A stretch of 64,000 nt of DNA, taken from Pseudomonas sp. PSE14. Lineage in GTDB: Bacteria > Pseudomonadota > Gammaproteobacteria > Pseudomonadales > Pseudomonadaceae. Positions 44,490 to 53,503 of this stretch are shown piece by piece (positions within the stretch are counted from its first letter, which is position 1; each line of letters begins with the position of its first letter). The stretch is taken from assembly GCF_029203285.1 (NCBI RefSeq), contig NZ_CP115669.1, positions 496,001 to 560,000 on the forward strand. Direction: 5' to 3'. Under the pieces are notes generated by a model. The model searched no databases and had not been told where the DNA came from. It was given only the letters and a program-made list of their open reading frames with translations. The position numbers were made by a program, and so were the translations under genes.

Positions 44490-45875
44490 TCACGCCGAGG
44501 CCTTTCTGCCGCGCTTGACCTTGGGTGCGGCGGCGCACTGGGCTTTGATGCGTTCCAGCAGCACGCTGGCCGGTTCGTCGTTCGGGTCTTGTGGGACCAG
44601 TTCGCCTCTGAATGCTTTGGCCAAGATGCTTTGGGTCAGGTGGTCGATGCGGCCTTTGGCCGAGGTGACCTTGGCTTCCAGTTGGTCGGCGAAAGCGAAG
44701 AGCTGTTCGACGCGGCGAACGATCTCTTTTTGTTCCTCAACGGAGGGTAAACCAAACCGGAAATCAGCAAGCTTTTTCGCGTTGATGTTCGATTGGCTTA
44801 CGCCATCGGTTTTGACCTGCCAGCAGTAATCTCTCCCCTGCGGACTATTCAGGCAGTAATTCAAAAATTCCGGAGCAAGTGTCTCGCCACACCTTACGCG
44901 AATTAGATATCCCGCGTAGATAGCTGGCTGCTCTCCTTTATAAATTGCAGTCTTTCCAACCAGTTCGGGGCTGTTCGTTCTGTTGAACAGTACGTCTCCC
45001 GCCTGCAATGAGTACTTCTTGATTTCCTCTTTGTCAGAAGAAAAAACCAGATCGCCCCAATCAAGGCGACCGCCTTGGATATTACCCATGCGTAAGACTG
45101 GAATATCGCCAATCGGCTGTGACTTCGAAGAACTGCCATATGAGAAGTCGCGAGCTACCTCGCCTAGACGTACAACAGGCCAGGCAAAATCTTCTGAACA
45201 CCCAGTTATCGAGCTTTCTTGGGCACCCTCGGAAAAAAACGCCGAACGCCACTCCTCCGTCAATCGCCCGGAAACCGCTGCGGCGAGGACGGATTGGCGG
45301 AAGCGTTTGAGCAGCGCTGGGATGCCGTCGATGCGAGCTTTGAGGGTGTCGACCTGGGCCAGCAATTCATCGAGTTTTTGGGTGATGCGGGTTTGTTCGG
45401 AGAATGGCGGCAAGGGAAACTGAAAGGCTTCGAGCTTTTCCGAGTCGATGCTTTGTACGGTCGTGCCATCCTTCGAGCACGCAGACAGAATTTCGCCCCC
45501 GTGGCTCTTAAGCAGGTAAAACGCGAACTTCGGCGCTATGCCCTCGACTGGCCTCAGAACTTTGATGTCCTGATTGACGGTTAGCTCGGCACTGGCCAAA
45601 GCAACCGGGAAAGTGTGCTGAAGAATCCCGCTGCGCGTCACCATCAGAACCGAACCCGCCGGATAGAGCGCCATACTGGCCTCCGCGACGGCTACCTGCG
45701 AAATTCGATCCTCGGCGTCTTCCAGCAAATTCCGTTTCATATCCTTGGGCGACACCCAAGGAACATCAGGACTCGACCAGAACACGGGATTGGCTTTCGA
45801 AGGAGTCTTGCCGCCGGATAAGCCGCCAAGGTCATTCAGCGAGAAGTAGTTCCACCCACTCGGCAACTCACTCAT
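44490..45875 (-). CDS. hsdS: Type I restriction-modification specificity subunit HsdS
   Basis: A 461-residue HsdS with two target-recognition domains (about 5-150 and 215-365), each followed by a conserved helical spacer: PPFSEQTRITQKLDELLAQV in the middle and PSVEEQKEIVRRVEQLFAFA near the end. TRD1 contains GGKTPSKANPVFW; TRD2 has IPVLRMGNIQGGRLDWGDLV. It dictates the bipartite DNA site for both modification and cleavage; the site cannot be read. It overlaps hsdM by 8 bp. The C-terminus is basic (KVKRGRKASA). Confidence 0.95.
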   Translation of the reverse strand: MSELPSGWNYFSLNDLGGLSGGKTPSKANPVFWSSPDVPWVSPKDMKRNLLEDAEDRISQVAVAEASMALYPAGSVLMVTRSGILQHTFPVALASAELTVNQDIKVLRPVEGIAPKFAFYLLKSHGGEILSACSKDGTTVQSIDSEKLEAFQFPLPPFSEQTRITQKLDELLAQVDTLKARIDGIPALLKRFRQSVLAAAVSGRLTEEWRSAFFSEGAQESSITGCSEDFAWPVVRLGEVARDFSYGSSSKSQPIGDIPVLRMGNIQGGRLDWGDLVFSSDKEEIKKYSLQAGDVLFNRTNSPELVGKTAIYKGEQPAIYAGYLIRVRCGETLAPEFLNYCLNSPQGRDYCWQVKTDGVSQSNINAKKLADFRFGLPSVEEQKEIVRRVEQLFAFADQLEAKVTSAKGRIDHLTQSILAKAFRGELVPQDPNDEPASVLLERIKAQCAAAPKVKRGRKASA

Positions 45876-47415
45876 CCCCGGCCTCCTGCACCACTGAAAG
45901 CCCCATCACCTCCGCCATCAACTGCTTCTGCGCCGCCACTTCATCCCCCGCACCCAGCGCTTTCATCAACTCTTCCAGCTCATGCAGGGCTTCGGTCAGT
46001 TCGGCCATGGCCTCACCGGCCAACACTTCCGGGGCGGGCAGGTCGGCTGCATCCAGGCTATCGGCATCCTTTAGCCAGCTGATATCCAGGGAGTCGCCGC
46101 GTTCGCGGATCTGTTCACGGGTAAACACTCGGAAGCGGCTGAGCTCGCCAATGCCTTCGACATTCTCGGCGCGCGAGCTATTGCCGTTGGGGTCATCGCC
46201 GTAGGCGTCCTCGAAGGGCTTGAGGTGTTGAGCACCAAAGGGGGTGCGTTTGCCGAAGCTGGGCATATTGCTGCGTAGGTCATAGACCCAGACGCGCTGG
46301 GTGCAGCCTTGTTCCTGGCGCGGGTTGGCGGCAGTGCCTTTCTGGAAGAACAGCACATTGGTCTTTACGCCCTGGGCGTAGAAGATGCCGGTGGGCAGGC
46401 GCAGGATGGTGTGCAGGTTGCATTTGTCCATTAGGTCACGGCGCACTTCGGTACCGACGCCGGCTTCGAACAGCACGTTGTCCGGCAGAACCACGGCCGC
46501 ACGGCCACCAGGATTCAAACCACGGTAGATATGCTGCAAGAAGGCCAGTTGCTTGTTGCTGGTCTTGTAGGTGAGGTCGTCGCGGGTTGGACCGCCACCG
46601 CCTTTGGCCGTGCCGAACGGTGGGTTGGAGAGTATTACCTCGACCTTCGGCAGGCTAGCGCCGACCTGGCCAAGGGCGTTGCCCAGATGCACCACGCCTT
46701 CTTCGTCGCCTTCCATGCCGTGCAGCAGGGTGTTCATCAGGGCCAGTCGGCGCGTGCCGGGTACCAGTTCGATGCCGATGAAGGCCTTGTTGCGCTGGAA
46801 GCTGCGGGCTTTCTCATTGAGGTCGTATAGGTCGTCGGTGTGCTGCTTGATATAGGCATCGGCGGCAATCAGAAAGCCTGCGGTGCCGGCAGCCGGGTCC
46901 TGAATCACTTCGCCGGGCTGTGGCTTGATGCAGCGGATAATGCTGTCGATCAGCGGACGCGGGGTGAAGTACTGGCCGGCGCCGGATTTGGTTTCGCTGG
47001 CGTTTTTTTCCAGCAGGCCTTCATACAAGTCACCGAGGCCGTCCTGGCGGGCGCTGAACCAGTCGATGCCATCCAGGCTCTTGATCAGTTGCTCAAGGTG
47101 GCGCGGCTCTTTCAGGCGGGTCTGGGCGTCGGCGTAGATGGCTGCAATCAGCGGATCTTCGTTCTTGCCCAGGTCGAGCAGCATCTGCCGGTAGTGGTTG
47201 AGCAGGTTGAGACCGGATTTTTCGGTGAGATCCGGCCAGCGTGCGCCTGCGGGCAGCTTGTGCTCGAACTGGTTGCCGCTTTGGGCCTGTTCGTATTCCA
47301 TCTTGATAAACAGCAGGAGCACCAGTTCGGTGACGTAGTCGCTGTAGTTGATGCCGTCGTCGCGCAGCACGTCGCAGAGGTTCCAGAGCTTCTGGACGAT
47401 GTCTGAGTTGGTCAT
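45868..47415 (-). CDS. hsdM: Type I restriction-modification methyltransferase subunit HsdM
   Basis: A 515-residue N6-adenine methyltransferase. An N-terminal helical HsdM_N domain (about 1-130) is followed by the catalytic domain with FTPRPLIDSII, SAM motif I DPAAGTAGFL (173-182), IELVPGTRRLALMNTLLHGM and catalytic motif IV NPPFGTAKGGG (NPPF at 264-267). It pairs with HsdS to protect host DNA. Its ATG lies 60 bp after the PP2C gene, so it appears to be transcribed through the winged-helix/nucleotidyltransferase/PP2C module rather than directly after hsdR. Confidence 0.96.
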   Translation of the reverse strand: MTNSDIVQKLWNLCDVLRDDGINYSDYVTELVLLLFIKMEYEQAQSGNQFEHKLPAGARWPDLTEKSGLNLLNHYRQMLLDLGKNEDPLIAAIYADAQTRLKEPRHLEQLIKSLDGIDWFSARQDGLGDLYEGLLEKNASETKSGAGQYFTPRPLIDSIIRCIKPQPGEVIQDPAAGTAGFLIAADAYIKQHTDDLYDLNEKARSFQRNKAFIGIELVPGTRRLALMNTLLHGMEGDEEGVVHLGNALGQVGASLPKVEVILSNPPFGTAKGGGGPTRDDLTYKTSNKQLAFLQHIYRGLNPGGRAAVVLPDNVLFEAGVGTEVRRDLMDKCNLHTILRLPTGIFYAQGVKTNVLFFQKGTAANPRQEQGCTQRVWVYDLRSNMPSFGKRTPFGAQHLKPFEDAYGDDPNGNSSRAENVEGIGELSRFRVFTREQIRERGDSLDISWLKDADSLDAADLPAPEVLAGEAMAELTEALHELEELMKALGAGDEVAAQKQLMAEVMGLSVVQEAGDE

Positions 47416-47475
47416 GGTGGGGTCTCAAACTGATTTATAGGGCCGTGAGCCAAATAGGGGGTGTTATTCGGCTCA

Positions 47476-48159
47476 TCAAGTTGGCGGTGTGATGATGCTC
47501 AGGCAGCTGATGTCGTCATCGGTGGGCGGCGCGGGCAGGTTGCCGTTGCGTAAAAAATTCTGTTGTTCCTGGGGGCTAAGGCCTGCCCAGAAGCCGTCAG
47601 TGGCCAGCAGCCAATGCTGGTTTGGCTCAAGAGGCCAGTGGTTTATCTCGGGATCGCTTGCACGCCTGGGGCTAAAGCAGCGAGTCAGGCTGTGGCGTGA
47701 TGGCTCTTGCGCAATTTCTGCGTGAGTGAGGTTGCCTTGCCAGTTGAGGGCGCAGTGCGCGTTGCTCAGCCAGTTGATCGTGCCGCTTTGTTCGATCAGC
47801 CCAAGGCAGCAGTCGCCTTCGTGAATGCTGAACGCGGCATCGGCGAGCAGGCATAGCACCAGGTAGCTGCAGGCTGCCTGTGGGTGCTCATCACGCAGTG
47901 TCTGATGGCTGCTGGCGATTATCTGCAGTAGCGCTTCGGCCAGTTGCTCTGGGTTCCGCTCAGCTGCAGGCAAGAGGCTGAAGTCATGGGTGAGGTTTGC
48001 AAGCAGGGCTTTGGCCAGTTCGCCGCTGCCAGGGTGGCTGCTACTGCCATCAGCGATCAGGTAGAGGCTGGCATGGGCCGGCTCGATATGGGCGCAGGTA
48101 TCCCGGTTGTCGGCTGTGATGGTGCCGGCCTGGGTGTGCCATTGCAGGGTTGCGCGCAT
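47476..48159 (-). CDS. PP2C-like protein phosphatase in the hsd locus
   Basis: A 227-residue single-domain PP2C-fold protein, about the minimum size for the family. DNRDTCAHIE (17-26), LIADGSSSHPGSGELAKAL with Asp37-Gly38, LLATDGFWAGLSP with Asp188 and DDDISCLSI (Asp214-216) supply the metal-site aspartates in the normal order. The usual DGMGGH reads DGSSSH. No kinase gene is seen on the island. Its ATG follows directly on the stop codon of the nucleotidyltransferase gene, so they are co-translated. A role in reversing a modification made by or on the neighbouring proteins is inference. Confidence 0.75.
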   Translation of the reverse strand: MRATLQWHTQAGTITADNRDTCAHIEPAHASLYLIADGSSSHPGSGELAKALLANLTHDFSLLPAAERNPEQLAEALLQIIASSHQTLRDEHPQAACSYLVLCLLADAAFSIHEGDCCLGLIEQSGTINWLSNAHCALNWQGNLTHAEIAQEPSRHSLTRCFSPRRASDPEINHWPLEPNQHWLLATDGFWAGLSPQEQQNFLRNGNLPAPPTDDDISCLSIITPPT

Positions 48160-48864
48160 TCAGGTCGCTACCTGGGCGATATGGTGCAAGCGCTGCCAGA
48201 TAATTTGCTCACGCTCGTTATCGCCACGAGCGGCGTCCTGCACCAGGTAGCCGAAGTCGTTAGTGCCTAGCAGTGCGGTGAGCTTTTCTGCCAGGTAGGC
48301 GCGTAGTTCGGGGGCTGCAGCGTCGACTTCCTGCAACAGTTCTTCGCGACCGTTGACCAGGTTGAGAATGTCCTCAAGATCCTGGCTAGCCAATGGGTTC
48401 TGCATTCCGCGCCCGGCATAGGCTTCCAGTTTGCTGCCAAGAAAGTAGGGTGGGGTGAATAGGCGAATTCGGCAGCCGCTAGGTAGCGCGTGCCACTGTG
48501 CGTTGGCCAGGCCGTCCTTGAACCAGCGGTTATTACAGCCCAGCAGATCGGCGGCTTCGGCATCTTCGGGCATGAAGTCGACCTTCAACTCACCGAGACG
48601 CAGGCGGCAGATGACGTCATCCTGCTGTGATTGCCTGAAGCCTTTTTGTTGCAGTTGCTCGACCAGCTTTGGCCACTGGGCATAGCCGGTGAGATGAACA
48701 ACCAAATCGACATCGTCGGTGTAGCGCACTTCTTCCCGGCTGAGTTCATCAGTCAGCAGCAGGGCTGTCGTGCAACCGCCGACGAATGCAACCTCTTGGC
48801 AAAAGTCTTGTGCGAGCGCCTGGGCAACCACTTCGAGCATTTGGATGTTGTGTGTGTGGCTCAT
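48160..48864 (-). CDS. Nucleotidyltransferase (pol-beta fold), toxin-like partner
   Basis: A 234-residue protein of the minimal nucleotidyltransferase type: FVGGCTTALLLTD (GG at 29-30), YTDDVDLVVHL with Asp51 and Asp53, and LKVDFMP with Asp96 as third acid. This arrangement is seen in AbiEii/MenT-like toxins, which transfer nucleotides to tRNA or other targets. The C-terminal half is helical (GMQNPLASQDLEDILNLVNG). It overlaps the preceding winged-helix gene by 4 bp (ATGA), typical of antitoxin-toxin pairs. The target is unknown. Confidence 0.72.
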   Translation of the reverse strand: MSHTHNIQMLEVVAQALAQDFCQEVAFVGGCTTALLLTDELSREEVRYTDDVDLVVHLTGYAQWPKLVEQLQQKGFRQSQQDDVICRLRLGELKVDFMPEDAEAADLLGCNNRWFKDGLANAQWHALPSGCRIRLFTPPYFLGSKLEAYAGRGMQNPLASQDLEDILNLVNGREELLQEVDAAAPELRAYLAEKLTALLGTNDFGYLVQDAARGDNEREQIIWQRLHHIAQVAT

Positions 48865-49505
48865 GCTTGCAGAACCTTTTCACGCAGAATCTGGTTGGCG
48901 AGATTGGCCTCCCTGGCATTACCCAGACGTATTGCATCTATCAAGGCCAGATACTCATATAGGAGAGGGTCTTTCTTGACCGCCCCCGGTACTGTCTTGA
49001 ATAGGGGAGTAATGGATTGCCCCTTGCGATTGCCGTAAGCGTCTGGCCAGACATGGATAAGGTCGCCGCCGCTCATTAGCTTGTCCTGCAGCACGGGCGC
49101 GGAAAAACTGGTGGGGATACCTCGGACAATTTCTGCCGGTTTGACTGGAAATACGTAGCGCAGTCCATGTTCGATAAAACCCAGTAGTGCTTTGCTGTTG
49201 ACCCGAGGCAGCTGGGTGTTTGGGTCTACACGCAATAACCCGATGTGCTGACAGCGTTTTAGCGCAGAGGCAATTTCGGTTTTGCTGATGCCGAGTGATG
49301 CTTGCAGTGCGCGAACGGAGTAGCTGTCGTGGTGGACGGGAGGATCTTGCTCTGAATGATCTTCCCAGCCTTGCCATTGGTCGGATGCGTAGACATCGCC
49401 GAGTTTAATTAGCTCTGCAGTTTCGCTATCGAGCCTTTGCTGTAGGCGCTCGCGCTGCTCAAGGCAGATCAACTTGATCAGCAATAGAACGTCTTGACTC
49501 TTCAT
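48861..49505 (-). CDS. Winged-helix protein, likely antitoxin/autoregulator of the nucleotidyltransferase
   Basis: A 214-residue protein. Residues about 60-120 form a helix-turn-helix (SYSVRALQASLGISKTEIAS, ALKRCQHIGLLRV); then comes a FIEHGLRYVFPVKPAEIVRG block that I associate with partners of minimal nucleotidyltransferases. The C-terminal part is helical (LALIDAIRLGNAREANLANQ). It is the first gene of the module; 17 bp upstream of its ATG begins a 32-bp symmetric operator. It overlaps the nucleotidyltransferase gene by 4 bp. AbiEi-like function is inferred from context; the sequence is not clearly AbiEi. Confidence 0.68.
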   Translation of the reverse strand: MKSQDVLLLIKLICLEQRERLQQRLDSETAELIKLGDVYASDQWQGWEDHSEQDPPVHHDSYSVRALQASLGISKTEIASALKRCQHIGLLRVDPNTQLPRVNSKALLGFIEHGLRYVFPVKPAEIVRGIPTSFSAPVLQDKLMSGGDLIHVWPDAYGNRKGQSITPLFKTVPGAVKKDPLLYEYLALIDAIRLGNAREANLANQILREKVLQA

Positions 49506-49521
49506 TGCGGCCTCGGCTAGT

Positions 49522-49553
49522 GACTGTCCTTTGTCCTAGGACTGAGGACAGTC
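49522..49553 (-). promoter_or_regulatory. 32-bp nested symmetric operator before the module
   Basis: GACTGTCC-TTTG-TCCTAGGA-CTGA-GGACAGTC: an outer 8-bp perfect inverted repeat enclosing an inner 8-bp palindrome, with 4-bp spacers, so four TCC/GGA half-sites are equally spaced. It sits between hsdR's 3' end (49585) and the winged-helix ATG (49505), where autoregulation by that protein is expected. Confidence 0.7.
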
Positions 49554-49584
49554 TAAGCGTTCATGTATAGCAGCTGTCAATCAC

Positions 49585-52500
49585 TCAGCTAACTGCTTGC
49601 CACAAGTTCTCGTTCAAGGCTTCCAGCACCCGATCCAGGTTGCCGCCCAGGTTGCGATCCAGGGCTTTGAGGCCGCCGTCGTTACGGAAGGCATCGTTGA
49701 CCTGCTGCGGGTCGATGACCACTTCATGCACCAGTTGCTTGGCCAGGCGATCCAGCCATTTGCGTTGTACGGGCGTCCAAGGTTGCTGGGTGTAGATGGT
49801 TTGCATGGCCTTGGCCACGCGTTGGTCGAAGGGCAGTAGGGCTTCGCCGATGGCAGCCTGGCGAATGTAGCCAATGATGCTGGCGGCGATTTCCTGGTTG
49901 GTCTGGTTGCGCCAAGCGCTTTTCAGGCTGGCTTCGCTGAAACCGTGCTGGTCGAGCAGCAGGCGGACTTCGCGCAGTTGCTCGCGGGTCAGATCCTTGG
50001 GGCGGTTTACCACCACGCCAAGGGCAGCGGACTGGTTGAGTTGGTTGCGAATAAAGTCGTTGAAGCTTTCCAGGTAGTCGGCTGGTTTCTGGTTTTGCCC
50101 GTAGTTCTGCTCGCGCACCAGCAGTTCGTCGCTGTGGGTGGAGATAACCGGGTAGTTCTCCGAACCGAGCAGGGCACTGACAGCGGCGAGCTGGTTGATC
50201 AGCTGGCTGTGCTGGCGGACGAAGTTGGCCGCTTGCTGCGGGCCAAGGTCGTGCAGGTGTTTATGTAATTGGGCCGGCTCAACGCCCCACACGTCTTGCA
50301 GCTCATCGAGCTTTTTCTTCAGCGTGGGTTTGTCCTCGGCCTTGTGCTGGGCCTTGCGCAGGATACGCATCACGCGCTGGCTCAACTGGTCGAGCACATC
50401 ATGGGCGTGGCTGTTGTCGTCCTGGCTGCCGGGTGCGTCATGGCTGGCGCCGCTGGTTAGTTCGCTGACCAGTTGCTCCAGGCTGATGTTGGGGTTCTTC
50501 ACCAGGGGCTTCATGGTGTCGACCGCTTCCAGGCTGGCGTAGAGGTCGACGGGGTCGTATATGCGGAATACGGTTTTGCCAATGTCGTCGCAGCGGCGAG
50601 TGGCGCGGCCTTTCATCTGCTCGTAGAGGATGCGCGAGCGCACCCGGCGCATAAACACCAGGTTGCAGATTTTCGGTACGTCGATGCCGGTGGTGAGCAG
50701 GTCGACGGTGATGGCGATATTTGGGGTGGGCTCGTTCTTGTAGCGGCGAATCAGCGTTTCAACCTTGTCGCTCTGGCCGGTGATGATTTCCACGGCGGCC
50801 TGGTTGTACTGCTCGCCGTAGGCTTCTTTGAAGGCGTCGTCGAGTAGGTTTTTGACACGCTCGGCATGGGCCTGATTGACGCAGAAGATCATGGTCTTCT
50901 CGTCGCCAAACGGGTCCAGCTCTTTGGCCAACTCGTCGCAGATGACCTTGTCGAAGGCCGGGGTGATCACGCGGCGGTTGAACGACTCGATGTTGAAGGT
51001 GAGTTCATCGTCCAATTCGGCTACGTCGACCTCACCGGTTTGAGTGTTGATAACGCTGACCGACTCGCCTTTCTCGAAGCGAATACCGTGCTTGCTGAGT
51101 TGGGTTTCGTAGCGAATCGGTGGTTCGTGATCCACCAGCCAGTCGTCGGCCACGGCTTCGCGGTAGCTGTAGGTGAATACCGGTTTGCCGAAGATTTCAC
51201 TGGTGTGCTTGGCCGGGGTGGCGGTGAGGCCGATGCGGCAGGCGTCAAAGTGGTCAAGCACGCGGCGGTATTGCGAGAGGTACTGGCTGTGATCACGCAC
51301 TGCCAGCTCGCCTTCGGTCATTTCCTGGTCGAGGGTATAACCCCGATGGGCTTCGTCGACGATGATGCAGTCGAACTCGCCTACGGGCGGTGGGTTGTCT
51401 GAGCGGAAGATGCGGCTGACCATGGCCTGCACTGTGGCGACCTGAACGCGGGTTTCGGCCTCGGCGGCCATGTCGCCGAGCTCCTTGATGTCGTAGATCT
51501 GCGCCAGGGTGTGGTTTTGCTCAAGCGTGGTGTCGTTGAACGAGTCGATGGCTTGCTGGCCGAGAGCGCTACGGTCGACCAGAAACAGAATGCGCTTAAA
51601 GCGTTCAGCCTTTAGGAAGCGATACATCAGGCCAATGATGGTGCGGGTTTTCCCGGTGCCGGTAGCCATTGCCAGCAGACAGTCGCGCTGGTTACTGGCC
51701 AGTGCCTGCTCCACGGCCTGGATGGCCTTCTCCTGGTAGTCGCGCAACTTGAGGTAGGTGAAGCCTTCGGCTTTGAGTTTGGCCTCGGCTTCTGCCTGGC
51801 TGCGTTTGAGCAGATCAAGCAGATCATCCGGCGTGTGGAAGTCCGGCAGTGGCCGGCGAGTGTTGGCTGGGCTGCGCAGATCACGGAACCAAGTACCCGA
51901 CTGTTCTGCGAGCTGTTTGATAAAGGGCCGGCCGTTGCAGGCGAAGGCAAAGGGTACGCGGAAGTGGCCACCCTGGCCGTCGCTCCAAGGCTGCGCTTGA
52001 CCGGCCTGTAGCCAGGGCTGCTGATGCTCGGCGGCGAGGTTGAACTCGCGGGCATAGCGCTCGGCCTGGGGGATGCGGTCGGCGATGTTGATGCGCTTGC
52101 GCTTGGCCTCAACGATGGCGATTGGCGTGAGTCCAGCGAATAGCACGTAGTCGGCGCAAGCCTTGGCGTTGCTGGTGGGCCATTCGGCGATGGCCTTGTT
52201 CTTACCTTTCTCGGGGCGTGCACCTTTGCTGTAGGTGAGGTCGAGTGAGTCGGCTTCCCAACCGGCTTCGATCAGTTGCTGGTCGATTAGGATGCGGGTG
52301 AGGTCTTCGCTCAGGTCAAAGCTGCTGGTGGCGTGCATGGTGCAGTGCATGACCTGCTGCGCAGCCTGCGGCTGAGTCAATAGCTGGAGCTGCAGGGTTT
52401 TGATGCGTTGCTCGTGCTCACTGCGTAGCTTGCGCAGCGCAGCTTCGTGCTCGGCAGCCAGCTGCTTATGGCTGCGCGATTCGGCGTCCATTTGCTCGGC

Positions 52501-53061
52501 GAGTACGGCGTACTCTTCGGCTTCACGCTTGTGCAGCTCTGCCAGCTGCTGGTTGCTCTCCAACTGCTGTGTGGATTCGTTCAATTGCGCCTTGAGTTGT
52601 TCGATCTGACTCTGCAAGTCGCGTAGCGGAGCGCTGGGGTCGCTAGGGGTGACGAAGGGGCCGGGTTTGAAGGTGTGGGCGTTCTTGCTAAAAGACTGGT
52701 GATACCAGATGGCCAGAGCGCGGGCGACCTTTAGCCCATCCATGGCCTCGCGGTGCTGGGTACGGAACTCGTGGGTGGCTTTGTTACCTTCGACGCGCAG
52801 AGTACGGAACAGGCCGCGGATGTTCTGATCTAGCTGGATTTCGCGGCTGAGTTTGTAGAGCAGATCGGCCTGAGTGGTGTTGGTATCGAACTCGATACCG
52901 GCGCGGCTAGCCAGATCTTGGGCCAATGCCTCGCCCAACTGGCGCAGTTTGATCAGTGTGGTGTTGGGATCGGCGGCGAATACCTGTTCAGCGGTGCTGG
53001 CTAATTGCAGGAACAGCGGGTCGTGTTCCTGAAGAAAAGCGAAGTTACTACTGGCTGCCAT
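49585..53061 (-). CDS. hsdR: Type I restriction-modification endonuclease/translocase subunit HsdR
   Basis: A 1158-residue HsdR. The start MAASSNFAFLQEHDPLFLQL is chosen because AAAGGATC lies upstream; the longer frame has no ribosome site. An N-terminal DUF4145-like segment and coiled coil (about 115-235, SQIEQLKAQLNESTQQLESN) precede the nuclease domain (IAVE-type AKRKRINIADRIPQAERYAR), then the SF2 helicase with LLAMATGTGKTRTI near 467 and IIVDEAHRGY near 568, and a C-terminal domain for HsdM contact. It resembles the EcoAI/EcoEI (type IB) group. It is transcribed first in the locus and separated from hsdM by three other genes. Confidence 0.95.
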   Translation of the reverse strand: MAASSNFAFLQEHDPLFLQLASTAEQVFAADPNTTLIKLRQLGEALAQDLASRAGIEFDTNTTQADLLYKLSREIQLDQNIRGLFRTLRVEGNKATHEFRTQHREAMDGLKVARALAIWYHQSFSKNAHTFKPGPFVTPSDPSAPLRDLQSQIEQLKAQLNESTQQLESNQQLAELHKREAEEYAVLAEQMDAESRSHKQLAAEHEAALRKLRSEHEQRIKTLQLQLLTQPQAAQQVMHCTMHATSSFDLSEDLTRILIDQQLIEAGWEADSLDLTYSKGARPEKGKNKAIAEWPTSNAKACADYVLFAGLTPIAIVEAKRKRINIADRIPQAERYAREFNLAAEHQQPWLQAGQAQPWSDGQGGHFRVPFAFACNGRPFIKQLAEQSGTWFRDLRSPANTRRPLPDFHTPDDLLDLLKRSQAEAEAKLKAEGFTYLKLRDYQEKAIQAVEQALASNQRDCLLAMATGTGKTRTIIGLMYRFLKAERFKRILFLVDRSALGQQAIDSFNDTTLEQNHTLAQIYDIKELGDMAAEAETRVQVATVQAMVSRIFRSDNPPPVGEFDCIIVDEAHRGYTLDQEMTEGELAVRDHSQYLSQYRRVLDHFDACRIGLTATPAKHTSEIFGKPVFTYSYREAVADDWLVDHEPPIRYETQLSKHGIRFEKGESVSVINTQTGEVDVAELDDELTFNIESFNRRVITPAFDKVICDELAKELDPFGDEKTMIFCVNQAHAERVKNLLDDAFKEAYGEQYNQAAVEIITGQSDKVETLIRRYKNEPTPNIAITVDLLTTGIDVPKICNLVFMRRVRSRILYEQMKGRATRRCDDIGKTVFRIYDPVDLYASLEAVDTMKPLVKNPNISLEQLVSELTSGASHDAPGSQDDNSHAHDVLDQLSQRVMRILRKAQHKAEDKPTLKKKLDELQDVWGVEPAQLHKHLHDLGPQQAANFVRQHSQLINQLAAVSALLGSENYPVISTHSDELLVREQNYGQNQKPADYLESFNDFIRNQLNQSAALGVVVNRPKDLTREQLREVRLLLDQHGFSEASLKSAWRNQTNQEIAASIIGYIRQAAIGEALLPFDQRVAKAMQTIYTQQPWTPVQRKWLDRLAKQLVHEVVIDPQQVNDAFRNDGGLKALDRNLGGNLDRVLEALNENLWQAVS

Positions 53062-53283
53062 GGTCGATCCTTTGAGCCCATTTCCTCTAACTGCGCCAAA
53101 TTGAGATCTACTGCGCAGAACTACAGGAAGCTTACTCAAGATGGGTGGGGCAGGGGGAGCAAAAATTTAGCTGCTAAATTTCGGCTTTCGTGTTTGCTTC
53201 CCGTTCTGTCGCCGGGGCTTCGTGAAGGCCTAACGATTGCTGCAAGTGCAGCCTTACTGGCTTATGGTTCGACGGAGAAGGTA

Positions 53284-53466
53284 ATGAAGCGGAAAGTTAT
53301 GCACATGCCATTTGATGCGGCAGCGCATCTGAAGGATGAAGAGACGATCAGGGCTTATCTGAGGGCCGCTCTGGATGACCCTACACCCGGGGTGTTGCTG
53401 CTAGCCCTGGCGCATGTGAGTCGGGCTCTTCAGATGGGGCCGGTTGGGCTACCTCCACTTCGTTAA
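53284..53466 (+). pseudogene. Remnant of an addiction-module antidote (HigA-like) gene
   Basis: 60 residues from ATG 53284. FDAAAHLKDEETIRAYLRAA and LLLALAHVSRALQM resemble the start of small antidote proteins (FDAAEYLxxEEDIAAYLxxA... ALGDIARARGM), but the HTH part is lost: after ALQM the frame ends in GPVGLPPLR. No toxin gene is seen upstream. It lies on the opposite strand to hsdR and traI, in the gap between the defence and mobility halves. Confidence 0.45.
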
Positions 53467-53503
53467 GCATCTCCGGCTTTCGTTCGCCTGACTCCATTGA
53501 GAC

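Noticed and set aside
53140-53283. Toxin partner for the antidote remnant
   Set aside because: The translated sequence shows no RelE/HigB-like motif and no start with a ribosome binding site.
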